A stretch of 64,000 nucleotides of DNA. Source: Xylophilus ampelinus (GTDB lineage Bacteria; Pseudomonadota; Gammaproteobacteria; Burkholderiales; Burkholderiaceae_C). The stretch spans positions 1 to 64,000 of the forward strand of contig NZ_CABFMN010000082.1 of the NCBI RefSeq assembly GCF_901875635.1, given 5' to 3'. Below are positions 1-9,414 of this stretch, piece by piece. How positions within the stretch are numbered: the first letter of the stretch is position 1; every line of letters begins with the position of its first letter. The notes beneath the pieces were generated by a model, which was not told the origin of the DNA, made no database searches, and saw nothing but the letters and a program-made list of their open reading frames with translations. The translations under genes were made by a program, and so were the position numbers.

Positions 1-286
1 GGCGTGCGATCTGGCCGAGCTGGTCCTCGATGCGCTGCAGGCGCTCGCCCAGCTCGAGCAGCTCGCCACGGCTCGGCAGGTTCAGTTCCTTGAGCAGCGC
101 GGTGTTGGCCTTGCCCAGCGCCTGCTGCAGGCCCAGCGACATGCCCAGCAGCGCGTTGGTGGCGCGCGCGAAGTCCTCGGACTTCATCTCCTGGTTGGCC
201 ACCTGGTTGGTGCGGTTCTCCCACTGGCCGAGCGCATCGCGCCACAGGTTCAGGGGGTCGAGCATCGAAAGTCCGCTTGTTGCCAT
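1..286 (-). CDS. PhaE/phasin-like protein, 5' part only
   Basis: This gene runs off the left edge of the window, so only the first 95 or so residues are visible. It starts at ATG 286, with an AAGGGT stretch seven bases upstream as a ribosome binding site. The visible part is helical and rich in Gln, Leu and Ala. It ends in a block NLPSRGELLELGERL followed by RIEDQL. This pattern, a LPsRsE-type helix leading into a coiled coil, is characteristic of class III PHA synthase subunit PhaE and of phasin-related proteins in Burkholderiales. A role at the surface of polyhydroxyalkanoate granules or as a synthase partner is therefore likely, but the C-terminal part is needed to decide. No PHA gene is visible nearby. 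Confidence 0.6.
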   Translation of the reverse strand, partial: MATSGLSMLDPLNLWRDALGQWENRTNQVANQEMKSEDFARATNALLGMSLGLQQALGKANTALLKELNLPSRGELLELGERLQRIEDQLGQIAR

Positions 287-538
287 GGCTGCACCCTTGG
301 GCCCGTGCTGCTCAGGTCGCGCCCGGGTCGTGTTGTCTCCTGCGGCGCATGGTAGCCACCCCTTCGCGCGCCGCACAGGTGCCCTGCGGCCACGGTCGCC
401 GGGCGCCCGGCCACTGATCATGGGCGACTTCCTCCTGACCCGGGAAAACCCCTGATCGAGCGTATCGACCGACCGCCTAAACTTTATTCAACTTGAATTA
501 ATTAATAGGCGGCATTGCTGCCCATCCTGGAGACAAGC
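287..538. other. intergenic region upstream of the sugar operon
   Basis: This divergent intergenic region separates the PhaE-like gene from the ROK regulator. Most of it is GC-rich without a convincing gene. Its last 60 bases are AT-rich and carry the palindrome at 486-498 and an AATTAATTAATA stretch, so the operon promoter most likely lies there. A 141-codon frame at 30-455 on the plus strand overlaps the real minus-strand gene and is judged a shadow. Confidence 0.5.
486..498. promoter_or_regulatory. candidate ROK operator palindrome
   Basis: ATTCAACTTGAAT is a perfect 13-bp inverted repeat (ATTCAA, C, TTGAAT) in the AT-rich tract 40 bases upstream of the ROK regulator start. ROK repressors typically bind AT-rich palindromes in the promoter of their own sugar operon. 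Autoregulation by the downstream gene is therefore inferred, not shown. Confidence 0.4.
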
Positions 539-1801
539 TTGCCATCCATCGGTCCGGGCCGCGGCACCAACTCGGTCAACCTTCGCCAGTACAACGAGCG
601 CTCGCTGCTGCAGCGGCTGCGCCGTGCGGGCGAGGCGTCCAAGGCCGACCTGGCCCGCTGGGCGCAGCTGACCAACACCGCGGCCGGCAGTATCGTCCAG
701 GCGCTGGAGGAGTCGGGCCTGATCGAAGGCGCGGGCCGGCGCCACGAGGGCCAGCGCGGCCAGCCCGCCGGCCTGTACCGAATCAATCCCCAGGGAGCCT
801 ACGGCGTGGGCGTGCGGCTGGACCGCACCAGCATCGAGACGGTGCTGATCGACCTGGGTGGCCGCATCCTCGCCCGCGAAGTGCACGACCAACTGCTGCC
901 CCACCCGGACGAGGCGCTGGCGCTGGTGCAGGCCGACGTGGCGCGCGTGCTGGCCGAGCTGTCGCCCGTGCAGCGCCGCCGGCTGGCAGGCGTGGGCCTC
1001 GCGCAGCCATACAACCTCGGCAGCTGGCTGCGGCAACTCGACCTGGAAGCCGATTTCCGCATCTGGGACGAGGTCGACTTCGCCCAGCGCCTGGCGCAGG
1101 CGGTGGACCTGCCGGTGTTCCAGGAGAACGACGGCAGCGCGGCCGCCATCGCCGAGCTGTTCTTCGGCGTAGGCCGCAAGGAGAACGACTTCCTGTACGT
1201 CTACCTCGGCGCCGCCCTGGGCGCCGGCGCCGTGCTGGGCGGCGAGAGCCTGCGCGGCCACTCGGGCAACGCGGCCGACCTGGGCTTGATGCCGGTGCCG
1301 CCGAGCGCCCTGCCCTCCGCCCCCGCACCCGAGGGCGGCAAATGGGACATCCTGCTGTCGCGCGCCTCCCTCAACGCGCTGACGCGCCACCTGCGCCACA
1401 GCGGCGCGCCGGTCGCGGGGCACTCCCAGCTCGAGGCGATGGTCGCCTCGGGCCGGCCCGAGGTGCGCGAATGGCTCGACGACTGCGTCGACGCACTGGT
1501 GCCCGCCGTGCGCGCGACGCTCGCCGTGCTCGACCTTCCCGCGGTGGTGATCGACTGCGACATCGACGCCGGCCTGATCGACACGCTGATCGCCCGCACC
1601 GGACAGGGCCTGCACGCCATCGCGCCCGAATCGCGCCAGGTGCCGCGCCTGATGCGCGGCAGCTTCGGGGTCGACGCCGGCGCCATCGGCGCGGCCAGCC
1701 TGCCGATGTTCTTCAGCTTCTCGCCGCGCGCCGACGTGCTGCGCGGCCATTCCACCGCGCGGGTTCCCGCGCACCGACCCAGGGAGTCCTTCCATGCATG
1801 A
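539..1801 (+). CDS. ROK family transcriptional regulator
   Basis: A 420-residue repressor of the NagC/XylR (ROK) type. The N-terminal winged helix-turn-helix (about residues 8-65) begins [16 protein letters not shown] and contains [16 protein letters not shown], as in other ROK regulators. The rest is the actin-like sugar-kinase fold, with [18 protein letters not shown] at the usual sugar-site position. TTG 539 is chosen because GGAGA lies five bases upstream; an in-frame TTG at 515 has no such site. The usual ROK zinc motif (CxCGxxGC) is absent: the segment after GNAADLGLM has no cysteines. The gene ends inside the start of the ABC ATPase (8-bp overlap), so it is the first gene of the sugar operon and probably senses the imported sugar. 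The effector is unknown. Confidence 0.85.
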   Translation: MPSIGPGRGTNSVNLRQYNERSLLQRLRRAGEASKADLARWAQLTNTAAGSIVQALEESGLIEGAGRRHEGQRGQPAGLYRINPQGAYGVGVRLDRTSIETVLIDLGGRILAREVHDQLLPHPDEALALVQADVARVLAELSPVQRRRLAGVGLAQPYNLGSWLRQLDLEADFRIWDEVDFAQRLAQAVDLPVFQENDGSAAAIAELFFGVGRKENDFLYVYLGAALGAGAVLGGESLRGHSGNAADLGLMPVPPSALPSAPAPEGGKWDILLSRASLNALTRHLRHSGAPVAGHSQLEAMVASGRPEVREWLDDCVDALVPAVRATLAVLDLPAVVIDCDIDAGLIDTLIARTGQGLHAIAPESRQVPRLMRGSFGVDAGAIGAASLPMFFSFSPRADVLRGHSTARVPAHRPRESFHA

Positions 1802-3347
1802 AACCCCGGCGGCCCCGCTGCTCGAGCTGCGCGGCATCTCCAAGACCTTCCCCGGCGTGAAGGCGCTGCAAGACGTGCGGCTGACCGCCCATGCCGGCCA
1901 GATCCACGCGCTGATGGGCGAGAACGGCGCAGGCAAGTCGACGCTGATGAAGATCCTCTCGGGCGCCTACCTGCCCGATCCCGGCGCCGAGATCCGCATC
2001 GGTGGCCAGCCGGCGCGCATCGAGGGCCCGATCGACGCCAAGAACCTGGGCGTGTCGGTGATCTACCAGGAACTGAGCCTGGCGCCCAACCTCAGCGTGG
2101 CCGAGAACATCTTCATGGGCCGGCCGATGACGAAGGGGCCGACGGTGGATCGCGCCGGCATGGCCGCCGCCTGCACCGGCACGCTCGAGCGCCTGGGCGC
2201 CGACTTCGGCCCGAACACCGCGGTGGCGCAACTCTCGATCGCCCAGCGCCAGCTGGTGGAGATCGCGCGCGCGGTGCAGTTCGACTGCCGCATCCTGGTC
2301 ATGGACGAGCCGACCACGCCGCTGTCCACGCACGAGACCGAGCGCCTCTTCGCGCTGATCCGCCGCCTGCGCGCCGAGGGCATGGCGATCCTCTACATCA
2401 GCCACCGCATGGACGAGATCGACGAGCTCGCCGACGAGGTGACGGTGCTGCGCGACGGCACCTACGTGGGCACCCTCAGCCGCGCCGAGCTCTCGCGCGA
2501 CAAGCTCGTGAAGATGATGGTCGGGCGCGACCTCTCCGGCTTCTACCGCAAGGAGCACCACGGCCAGCACACGGGCGAGGTGGCGCTCACGGTGACCGAC
2601 CTGGCCGACGGCCGGCGCGTGCGCGGCTGCAGCTTCCAGCTGCATGCGGGCGAGGTGCTGGGCCTGGCCGGCCTGGTCGGCGCCGGCCGCACCGAACTCG
2701 CGCGCCTGGTCTTCGGTGCCGATGCGCGCACGGCCGGCGAGGTGCGTTTGAACGGTGCGGGCCCCCGGCTCGACATCCGCCAGCCCGGCGACGCGATCCG
2801 CAACGGCATCCTCTATCTCACCGAGGACCGCAAGGGCAACGGCCTGTTCCTCGACCTCTCGGTGCGCGACAACATCAACGTGATGGTGAGCCCGCGCGAC
2901 GCCAAGGCCGGCGGCGTGATGGACGGGCGGCGCGCCGTCAAGCGCGCCATCGACGCCATCCGCCAGCTGTCGATCCGCGTGGCCTCGCCGCGCGTGAACG
3001 TGGGCGCGCTGTCGGGCGGCAACCAGCAGAAGGTGCTGCTCGCGCGCCTGCTGGAACTGGGCCCGCGCGTGCTGATCCTCGACGAACCCACGCGCGGCGT
3101 GGACATCGGCGCCAAGAGCGAGATCTATCGCCTCATCGACGAACTGGCACGCGGAGGCATGGCGGTGCTGGTGATTTCCAGCGAGCTGCCCGAGATCGTC
3201 GGCGTGTGCGACCGCGTGGTCGTGATGCGCGAAGGTCGCCTGGTCGGCGAGGTGGGCGGCGCCAGCGGCCTGCCCATCACGCAGGAAAACATCGTCGCCC
3301 TGGCCACCGGCGCCGCGGCGCCGGAGCAGGCCCCCACGCTGCACTGA
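1794..3347 (+). CDS. CUT2 sugar ABC transporter ATP-binding protein
   Basis: A 517-residue duplicated ATPase of the RbsA/MglA type that energises sugar import. The first half has an intact Walker A ([12 protein letters not shown]), a signature [12 protein letters not shown] and Walker [12 protein letters not shown]. The second half has the degenerate Walker [13 protein letters not shown] typical of this family, followed by LSGGNQQKV and [13 protein letters not shown]. Length matches RbsA (about 500 residues). The start codon overlaps the end of the ROK gene, which suggests translational coupling. Substrate cannot be read from the ATPase; the downstream kinase points to a ketose or pentose such as fructose or ribose. 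Confidence 0.93.
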   Translation: MHETPAAPLLELRGISKTFPGVKALQDVRLTAHAGQIHALMGENGAGKSTLMKILSGAYLPDPGAEIRIGGQPARIEGPIDAKNLGVSVIYQELSLAPNLSVAENIFMGRPMTKGPTVDRAGMAAACTGTLERLGADFGPNTAVAQLSIAQRQLVEIARAVQFDCRILVMDEPTTPLSTHETERLFALIRRLRAEGMAILYISHRMDEIDELADEVTVLRDGTYVGTLSRAELSRDKLVKMMVGRDLSGFYRKEHHGQHTGEVALTVTDLADGRRVRGCSFQLHAGEVLGLAGLVGAGRTELARLVFGADARTAGEVRLNGAGPRLDIRQPGDAIRNGILYLTEDRKGNGLFLDLSVRDNINVMVSPRDAKAGGVMDGRRAVKRAIDAIRQLSIRVASPRVNVGALSGGNQQKVLLARLLELGPRVLILDEPTRGVDIGAKSEIYRLIDELARGGMAVLVISSELPEIVGVCDRVVVMREGRLVGEVGGASGLPITQENIVALATGAAAPEQAPTLH

Positions 3348-3377
3348 ACCGACAACGACACGATCAAGGAGACACCC

Positions 3378-4376
3378 ATGAACCCCTCTGTCGCCACATC
3401 CCCGGCCCCCGTGGTCGGCCCCGCCGCGAGCGCGCGCGGCAAGGAGATCCTGCGCGCCCTGGGCATGCTGCCCGTGCTGGTGCTGCTGTGCGTCGGCTTC
3501 GGCCTGGGCACCGAGAATTTCGCGAGCCTGCAGAACCTGTCGATCATCACGCAGCAGGCCTCGATCAACATCGTTCTGGCCGCCGGCATGACCTTCGTGA
3601 TCCTCACGGCCGGCATCGACCTGTCGGTGGGCTCGATCCTCGCCGGCTCGGCGGTGGCCGCGATGCTGGTGTCGAACATTCCGGGCCTGGGCATGCTGGG
3701 CATCGCCGCCGGCATGGGCTGCGGCCTGCTGTTCGGGCTGATCAACGGCTTCCTGATCTCGGTCGTGAAGCTGCAGCCCTTCATCGTGACGCTGGGCTCG
3801 CTCACCGCCGTGCGCGGCGTGGCCCGCCTGCTGGCCGGCGACAACACGATCTTCAATCCGCAGCTGCCCTTCGCCTTCATCGGCAACGGCGACGTGTTCG
3901 GCATCCCCTGCCTGGTCATCATCGCTTTCGCGGTCATCGCCCTGTCCTGGTTCATCCTGCGCCGCACCGTGCTGGGCCTGAACATCTACTCGGTGGGCGG
4001 CAATGCCGAGGCGGCGCGCCTGGCCGGCATCAAGGTGTGGGCGGTGCTGCTGTTCGTGTATGCCATGTCCGGCCTGCTGGCGGGCCTGGGCGGCGTGATG
4101 GCCTCGGCGCGGCTGTATGCGGCCAATGGCACCACGCTGGGCATGTCCTACGAACTCGATGCCATCGCCGCCGTCGTGCTCGGCGGCACCAGCCTGGTGG
4201 GCGGCACCGGCTCTATCCTCGGCACGCTGATCGGCGCGCTGATCATCGCGGTGCTGACCAACGGCCTGATCCTGATGGGTGTCTCGGACATCTGGCAGTA
4301 CATCGTCAAGGGCCTCGTGATCATCGGCGCCGTCGCGCTCGACCGCTACCGCCGCAAGGACGCGGCAAGGACCTGA
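3378..4376 (+). CDS. CUT2 sugar ABC transporter permease
   Basis: A 332-residue inner-membrane permease of the RbsC type with eight to ten hydrophobic segments. It carries the family block FVILTAGIDLSVGS (about residues 73-86) and a later GTGSILGTLIGALII. An AAGGAGACACCC sequence gives a good ribosome binding site before ATG 3378. It follows the ATPase after 30 bp and precedes the periplasmic binding protein, which is the standard CUT2 order. It forms the membrane channel for the sugar delivered by the binding protein at 4439-5377. Confidence 0.93.
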   Translation: MNPSVATSPAPVVGPAASARGKEILRALGMLPVLVLLCVGFGLGTENFASLQNLSIITQQASINIVLAAGMTFVILTAGIDLSVGSILAGSAVAAMLVSNIPGLGMLGIAAGMGCGLLFGLINGFLISVVKLQPFIVTLGSLTAVRGVARLLAGDNTIFNPQLPFAFIGNGDVFGIPCLVIIAFAVIALSWFILRRTVLGLNIYSVGGNAEAARLAGIKVWAVLLFVYAMSGLLAGLGGVMASARLYAANGTTLGMSYELDAIAAVVLGGTSLVGGTGSILGTLIGALIIAVLTNGLILMGVSDIWQYIVKGLVIIGAVALDRYRRKDAART

Positions 4377-4438
4377 CGGTCCTGCCTTCTCGCTTTTCCC
4401 CCGCCCCTCCCCTCAGCGCTCAATCAAGGAGACATTCC

Positions 4439-5377
4439 ATGCGCAAACACCTCGTCGCCCTGGCCGTCGTGGCCGCTTCCGCCGCCCTGCCGCTCGCGGC
4501 CCAGGCGCAGCAGCAGATCAAGAGCGTGGGCATCACGCTCGGCTCGCTGGGCAACCCCTTCTTCGTGTCCCTGGCCAAGGGCGCCGAAGCCAAGGTCAAG
4601 CAGCTCAACCCCAACGCCAAGATCACGGCGCTGTCGGCCGACTACGACCTGAACAAGCAGTTCTCGCAGATCGACGGCTTCATCGCCGCCGGCGTGAACC
4701 TGATCCTGGTGAACGCCGTCGATGCCAAGGCCATCGAGCCGGCGCTGCTGAAGGCCAAGAAGGCGGGCATCGCCGTCGTTGGCGTGGACGTGGCCGCCAA
4801 TGGTGCCGACGCCACGGTGCAGACCAACAACGTGCAGGCCGGCGAGATCGCCTGCCAGTACATCGTCGACAAGCTCGGCGGCAAGGGCAACGTGATCATC
4901 CAGAACGGTCCGCAGGTGTCGGCCGTGATCGACCGCGTGAACGGCTGCAAGGCGGTGCTGAAGAAGTCGCCGGACATCAAGATCCTGTCGGACGACCAGG
5001 ACGGCAAGGGCTCGCGCGAAGGCGGCCTGAACGTGATGCAGACGCACCTCACGCGCTTCCCCAAGATCGACGCGGTGTTCGCCATCAACGATCCACAGGC
5101 CGTGGGCACCGACCTGGCGGCCAAGCAGCTCAATCGCAAGAACATCATCATCACTTCGGTCGACGGCGCGCCCGACATCGAGACCGCGCTCAAGAGCGAC
5201 ACCCAGGTGCAGGCCTCGGCCAGCCAGGACCCGTACATGATCGCGCAGAAGGCCGTGGAGATCGGCCAGGACGTACTCAATGGCAAGAAGCCCGCGCAGC
5301 AGATGACGCTGCTGCCCTCCACGCTCGTCACGCGCGCCAACGTGAAGGACTACAAGGGCTGGTCGGCACCGCGCTGA
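4439..5377 (+). CDS. periplasmic sugar-binding protein
   Basis: A 312-residue RbsB-like binding protein (Peripla_BP_4 fold). Residues 1-23 form a Sec signal peptide ending in LPLAAQAQ. The mature protein begins IKSVGITLGSLGNPFF, the standard first strand and sugar-contact loop of this family, with a later AINDPQAVGTDLAA hinge segment. The start is ATG 4439 behind AAGGAGACATTCC. The open frame continues upstream to 3206 through the permease gene in another frame, but that extension is not real. It delivers the sugar to the permease just upstream. Confidence 0.93.
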   Translation: MRKHLVALAVVAASAALPLAAQAQQQIKSVGITLGSLGNPFFVSLAKGAEAKVKQLNPNAKITALSADYDLNKQFSQIDGFIAAGVNLILVNAVDAKAIEPALLKAKKAGIAVVGVDVAANGADATVQTNNVQAGEIACQYIVDKLGGKGNVIIQNGPQVSAVIDRVNGCKAVLKKSPDIKILSDDQDGKGSREGGLNVMQTHLTRFPKIDAVFAINDPQAVGTDLAAKQLNRKNIIITSVDGAPDIETALKSDTQVQASASQDPYMIAQKAVEIGQDVLNGKKPAQQMTLLPSTLVTRANVKDYKGWSAPR

Positions 5378-5390
5378 AATGAATGTCTGC

Positions 5391-5478
5391 CCCCCGGCTT
5401 TTCCAGCGCGTCGCGCTGTGAACGCCATCCCCGAGGGGGAGGCGCGGCCGCCTTGGGGCGGCCCGGCGGCGGCCGGCA
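5391..5478 (+). repeat. dispersed repeat B, intergenic copy
   Basis: This stretch fills the gap between the binding protein and the kinase. It contains CCCCGAGGGGG, then CCGCCTTGGGGCGGCCCGG, a palindrome-rich pattern. The same building blocks occur in the same order at 49009-49085, where they lie inside glpK. Here the copy is in a harmless position within the operon, where the resulting hairpin could affect expression of the kinase relative to the binding protein. Confidence 0.65.
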
Positions 5479-5505
5479 TCCAACTCGACCATAGGAAGCT
5501 TTTCG

Positions 5506-6432
5506 ATGTTCGTCGTCTGCGGTGAAGCGCTGATGGATGTCTACGTGCGCGACAGCACGCCCACCGGGCTGTTGCTCGACGCGCGCGTCGGTGGCTCGCC
5601 GTTCAACGTGGCGGTGGGGCTCGCGCGGCTGGCGCAGCCGGTGCAGTTCCTGGCCGGCCTGTCGCAGGACGTGCCGGGCGAGCGGCTGATGCAGGCGCTG
5701 CGCGACGAAGGCGTGGGCACCGCGCTGGTGGTGCGCAGCGCCGCGCCGACCACGCTGAGCGTGGTCACGGTGGGCCACACCGGGGTGCCGAGCTACGCCT
5801 TCCACGGGCACGGCGCAGCCGACCGCGTGCTCGATGCGTCGGCCCTGCCTGCCGTGCCGGATGAATCGCAGGTGCTGCAATTCGGCTCGTACACGATGGT
5901 GGTGGAGCCGGTCGGCTCCGCGTTGCGCGCCCTGGCCGCGCGCGAGCGCCCGCGCCGCCTCGTGGCCTACGACCCCAACGTGCGGCTGAACGTCGAGCCC
6001 GACCTGGCGCTCTGGCGCACGGTGGTGCAGGAGATGGCCGCGCTCGCGCACGTGGTGAAGGTGAGCGACGAGGACCTGGGCCTGCTCTATCCCGACGAGG
6101 CGCCGGCGCAGGTGGCACGGCGCTGGCTGGATGCCGGCGCTCGCCTCGTGGTGGTGACGCGCGGCGCCACGGGCAGCGAGGCCTGGAACCGCAACGGCCA
6201 CGCGACCGCGCAGTCGCTGCTGGTGGACGTGATCGACACTGTCGGCGCGGGCGACACCTTCCAGGCCGCCCTCCTGGCCTGGCTGGCCGAGCACGATGCG
6301 CTGTCGGCCGAGGCGCTCGATGCGCTGGACGTGCCGCGCATGGCGGCGCTGCTGCGCTTCGCGGCGCGGGCGGCGTCGATCACCTGTTCGCGCCGCGGGG
6401 CGGACATGCCGCGGCGTGGCGAGCTGGACTAG
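5506..6432 (+). CDS. PfkB family carbohydrate kinase (fructokinase-like)
   Basis: A 308-residue cytoplasmic sugar kinase of the ribokinase/PfkB superfamily. It begins FVVCGEALMDVYV and has GGSPFNVAVGLARL (signature 1, about residues 27-40) and DTVGAGDTFQAALL near residue 247 (signature 2, with the catalytic Asp in GAGD). The N-terminus resembles bacterial fructokinases (FrcK/ScrK) more than ribokinase. As the last gene of the ABC operon it probably phosphorylates the imported sugar. Fructose is the best guess, ribose a possible alternative. Confidence 0.85.
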   Translation: MFVVCGEALMDVYVRDSTPTGLLLDARVGGSPFNVAVGLARLAQPVQFLAGLSQDVPGERLMQALRDEGVGTALVVRSAAPTTLSVVTVGHTGVPSYAFHGHGAADRVLDASALPAVPDESQVLQFGSYTMVVEPVGSALRALAARERPRRLVAYDPNVRLNVEPDLALWRTVVQEMAALAHVVKVSDEDLGLLYPDEAPAQVARRWLDAGARLVVVTRGATGSEAWNRNGHATAQSLLVDVIDTVGAGDTFQAALLAWLAEHDALSAEALDALDVPRMAALLRFAARAASITCSRRGADMPRRGELD

Positions 6433-6448
6433 ATGCCGACAAGCGGCA

Positions 6449-6496
6449 TTTGCTTTACTATCTTTTTGATAGCTGCTCGCGCCTGTGGGTCGGGCG
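6449..6496 (+). repeat. dispersed repeat A, copy 1
   Basis: TTTGCT, then the hairpin CTATC-TTTTT-GATAG, then CTGCTCGCGCC and GGTCGGGCG. The same order of blocks recurs at 24251, 31809 (minus), 40332, 43171, 49728, 53347 (partial) and 58451. This copy lies between the convergent kinase and aldo/keto reductase genes and may assist termination. Confidence 0.75.
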
Positions 6497-6503
6497 ACGA
6501 AGG

Positions 6504-6525
6504 CCGATTTCCTTCAAGAAATCGG
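6504..6525. terminator. hairpin between convergent genes
   Basis: CCGATTTC, loop CTTCAA, GAAATCGG form a perfect 8-bp stem between the convergent kinase and aldo/keto reductase genes. There is no clear T-tract on either side. A role as bidirectional terminator is inferred from position. Confidence 0.45.
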
Positions 6526-6553
6526 TAAGACTGATCTTAGTAATTGCCGGCGA

Positions 6554-7579
6554 TCAGACGTGCCCGAGGATCGGGTGCGGCCTGTACGGCGCTTCGAGCT
6601 GCGCGATCTCCTCGGCCGACAGCGCGACGTCCAGCGCCGCCACCGCCTGGTCGAGCTGCCAGGTCTTGCTCGCGCCGACGATCGGGCCGGTGATGCCCTT
6701 GTGCAGCAGCCATGCGTAGGCCAGCGTCGCGTTCGACACACCCCGCGCCGCGGACAGGCGCGACAGCACCTCGACCACCTCGAAGTCGCCGTCGTTGTAG
6801 TAGTACTTCTGCGCGATGTCGTCGGTCTGCGCACGGCTGGTCTGCCCGGCCGTCTTGTCGTCGGCCTTGCGGTTGCCGGCGAGGAAGCCGCGGGCGAGCG
6901 GGCTCCAGGGGATGAGACCCACGCCCTGGTCGTGGCACAGCGGGATCATCTCGCGCTCTTCCTCGCGATAGACCAGGTTGTAGTGGTTCTGCATCGAGAC
7001 GAAGCGCGTCCAGCCGTTCTCCTTGGCAACCTGCTGCGCCTTGGCGAACTGCCAGGCGAACATGCTGCTGCCGCCGATGTAGCGCACCTTCCCGCTCTTC
7101 ACGATGTCGTGCAGCGCCTCCATCGTCTCCTCGACCGGCGTGGCGTGGTCGAGGCGGTGGATCTGCCAGAGGTCGATGTAGTCGGTGCCCAGGCGCTGCA
7201 GCGATGCGTCCACCGCGTGGAAGAGGCGCTTGCGCGACAGCCCGTCCATGTTGGGCAGCCGGTCGGGCTTGGCGGCCGCGCTGTTGCCGCCCTTGAAGTC
7301 GAGCGAGACGGGGTAGTAGACCTTGGTGGCGATCACCACTTCCTCACGGCGGCAGAACTCGCGCACGAACTTCCCGGTGAGCACCTCCGATTCGCCGGCC
7401 GAGTACATGTCGGCGGTGTCGAAGAAGTTGATGCCCAAGTCGACGGCGTGCTTCACCACCTCGCGCGAGGGGCCCTCTTCCATCACCCAGGGCCGCCAGG
7501 CCGGCGTGCCGTAGGTCATCATGCCCAGCGCGATGCGCGAGACGGTGAGGCCGGTGCGGCCCAGGCGGGTGTAGTGCAT
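6554..7579 (-). CDS. aldo/keto reductase
   Basis: A 341-residue NADPH-dependent oxidoreductase of the AKR superfamily ((alpha/beta)8 barrel). The catalytic tetrad is visible: Asp and Tyr in FFDTADMYSAGESE, Lys in VIATKVYY, and His in LWQIHRLD. It ends with the nucleotide-binding helix region GASKTWQLDQAVAAL. The start is ATG 7579 behind GAGGA at five bases; an upstream in-frame TTG at 7594 is less likely. It resembles the YajO/AKR11-type subfamily. The physiological carbonyl substrate is unknown. It is 19 bp from the rhomboid gene and probably in the same transcript. Confidence 0.9.
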   Translation of the reverse strand: MHYTRLGRTGLTVSRIALGMMTYGTPAWRPWVMEEGPSREVVKHAVDLGINFFDTADMYSAGESEVLTGKFVREFCRREEVVIATKVYYPVSLDFKGGNSAAAKPDRLPNMDGLSRKRLFHAVDASLQRLGTDYIDLWQIHRLDHATPVEETMEALHDIVKSGKVRYIGGSSMFAWQFAKAQQVAKENGWTRFVSMQNHYNLVYREEEREMIPLCHDQGVGLIPWSPLARGFLAGNRKADDKTAGQTSRAQTDDIAQKYYYNDGDFEVVEVLSRLSAARGVSNATLAYAWLLHKGITGPIVGASKTWQLDQAVAALDVALSAEEIAQLEAPYRPHPILGHV

Positions 7580-7598
7580 GGCAGTCCTCGTCAAGGGT

Positions 7599-8189
7599 TC
7601 AGCGGCGCGGGAACGGCGGCTGGCCGCGCCAGTAGCGGATGAGCAGCCAGCCCGCAGCCAGCCCGCCCAGGTGGGCGAAGTGCGCGACGCCCGCGAAGCT
7701 GCCGGTCACGCCGAAGAACAGCTCCAGGCCGCCGTACAGCGCCACGAACACGGGCGCCGGCATCGGGATCGGCGGGATCAGCGGCACGATCTTGCGCGTC
7801 GGGAACATCATCGCGAAGCCGACCAGGATGCCGAACAGGCCGCCCGAGGCGCCCACTGTCGGGTACATGCCGCCGGTGGCCGCGGCCACCGCCAGCTGCG
7901 CCACCGCCGCGCCGAGCACGCTCACCACGTAGAACACGAGCAGCCGACGCGAGCCCCACACGCGCTCCAGGTCGGCGCCGAACATCCACAGGCCCAGCAT
8001 GTTGAACAGCAGGTGCGTGAGGCCGCCGTGCAGGAAGGCGTAGCTCAGCAGTTGCCAGGGCGCGAACTCGCCCGACCCGACGGGCCACAGCGCCAGCGCC
8101 GGCGTGAGGCCCGGCACCATGCCCTGCGCGAAGTACAGGATGACGTTGGAGAGGATCAGGGCCTGGATGGCCGGTGGGAGGGAGAACAT
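7599..8189 (-). CDS. rhomboid family intramembrane serine protease
   Basis: A 196-residue membrane protein with six predicted transmembrane helices. It has the rhomboid signatures HGGLTHLLFNMLGLW (helix 2 His and Asn), GASGGLFG with the catalytic Ser, and HFAHLGGLAAGWLL with the catalytic His. It probably cleaves transmembrane substrates inside the inner membrane. I prefer ATG 8189 because the frame upstream to 8249 adds a proline-rich stretch overlapping the MFS gene. No substrate can be predicted from the neighbours. Confidence 0.9.
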   Translation of the reverse strand: MFSLPPAIQALILSNVILYFAQGMVPGLTPALALWPVGSGEFAPWQLLSYAFLHGGLTHLLFNMLGLWMFGADLERVWGSRRLLVFYVVSVLGAAVAQLAVAAATGGMYPTVGASGGLFGILVGFAMMFPTRKIVPLIPPIPMPAPVFVALYGGLELFFGVTGSFAGVAHFAHLGGLAAGWLLIRYWRGQPPFPRR

Positions 8190-8217
8190 CCGTTCGGGCT
8201 TTCTTGGAGGAGCGGTC

Positions 8218-9414
8218 TCAGGCGGCGGAAGGCGCAGGAGGAGTTTCAAGACGCAGTGTGCGCCAGGCGCACCCCGTGGCCACGAGCGCCAGCGCCGTGG
8301 CGGCGCCGAACATCGCCACGAAGCCGAAGCGCTGGGCCGCGGCGCCGCCGGCCAGGACGCCGATCACGCCCCCGAAACCATAGCCGATGACGGTGAAGAG
8401 CGCCTGACCCCGCCCCCTCAGCTGGCCGGGGAAATGCCGCGACACCAGCGCCACGCAGGTCGTGTGGTGCGCCGCGAAGGACAGCGCATGCAGCAGCTGC
8501 GCCACCACCAGTGCCCACAGCCAGTGGGCGGCCCAGGCCGTCATGCCCAGGCGCAGCACGGTCGCCGCGCCGCACAGCAGCAGCCAGTGCGGCATCGACA
8601 GGCGGCCGATGACGCGGCCCTGCAGGCCGAACCAGGCGATCTCGGCCACCACCGACACGGCCCAAAGGGCGCCGATGGTCCCCTTGCTGTAGCCCAGCGC
8701 GTCGAGGTAGAGCGAGATGAAGCCGTAGATGGAGAAATGCGCCATCACATGGAAGAACAGCGACACGAAGAACCAGCGCACGGCCGGCTGCCGCAGCACG
8801 GGCATCACCGGCACGCGCGGCGCGCCGCGCGCGGCCGGTGGCTCGCGCATCTCGGGCAGGCGCAGCGTGGCGACGAGCACCAGCGCCAGCGTGATCGAGG
8901 CCCAGCCCGGGAAGTGCCCCATGCCGAAGCGGTCGAACCATTCGCCCGCCACGAACACCGTGACGAGGAAACCGGCCGAGCCGCACAGCCGGATACGCCC
9001 GTAGCGGCCCCAGTCGCCGGCCACCAACTGCGCCAGTGCCGCTTCGGTGAGCGACATCATCGAGCCGGTGTGCACGAACATCACCAGCAGCACGAGGAAG
9101 ACCCACCACGCGCCGCCATGCCACAGGAGCCCCAAGGAAGCGACGAGCGCGACGGCCGCGCTGACGCGCAGCAGCTTCACGCGGTCGCCCAGGTGGTCGC
9201 TGAGCGCACCCCATGCATACGGCGCGAACACCCGGGTGAAGGATTGCACCGAGGTCAGCAGGCTGATGGTGAAGATCGGCAGCCCCAGGCTCTGCAGCCA
9301 CAGCGGCAGGTAGGGATTGAAGAAGCCGATGTGCGCGAAATAGCTGGCCGACAGGCCTGCGAACGCGAGGAGCGGACTGCGCCCGGCCGGCGCAGGTGCC
9401 GCCGGGCCGGACAC
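8218..9414 (-). CDS. MFS transporter, HcaT/LacY-like
   Basis: A 398-residue inner-membrane transporter with twelve hydrophobic segments, of the MFS_1-like group that includes HcaT (3-phenylpropionate) and nucleoside/proton symporters. Diagnostic is the N-terminus YFAHIGFFNPYLPLWLQ and the loop WGALSDHLGDR between helices 2 and 3. The GTG start shares one base with the TAG stop of aroC (TAGTG), indicating translational coupling. A transporter of this type directly after aroC is common in Comamonadaceae as I recall it. Substrate unknown; an aromatic acid is possible. Confidence 0.85.
   Translation of the reverse strand: MSGPAAPAPAGRSPLLAFAGLSASYFAHIGFFNPYLPLWLQSLGLPIFTISLLTSVQSFTRVFAPYAWGALSDHLGDRVKLLRVSAAVALVASLGLLWHGGAWWVFLVLLVMFVHTGSMMSLTEAALAQLVAGDWGRYGRIRLCGSAGFLVTVFVAGEWFDRFGMGHFPGWASITLALVLVATLRLPEMREPPAARGAPRVPVMPVLRQPAVRWFFVSLFFHVMAHFSIYGFISLYLDALGYSKGTIGALWAVSVVAEIAWFGLQGRVIGRLSMPHWLLLCGAATVLRLGMTAWAAHWLWALVVAQLLHALSFAAHHTTCVALVSRHFPGQLRGRGQALFTVIGYGFGGVIGVLAGGAAAQRFGFVAMFGAATALALVATGCAWRTLRLETPPAPSAA

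Noticed and set aside
30..455. 141-codon frame on the plus strand at the window start
   Set aside because: It is opposite the PhaE-like gene, is Ser/Arg/Pro-rich and has no recognisable domain or ribosome binding site.
1713..3344. 543-codon frame on the minus strand opposite the sugar ABC ATPase
   Set aside because: The plus-strand gene has both ATPase domains intact; this frame is a shadow.
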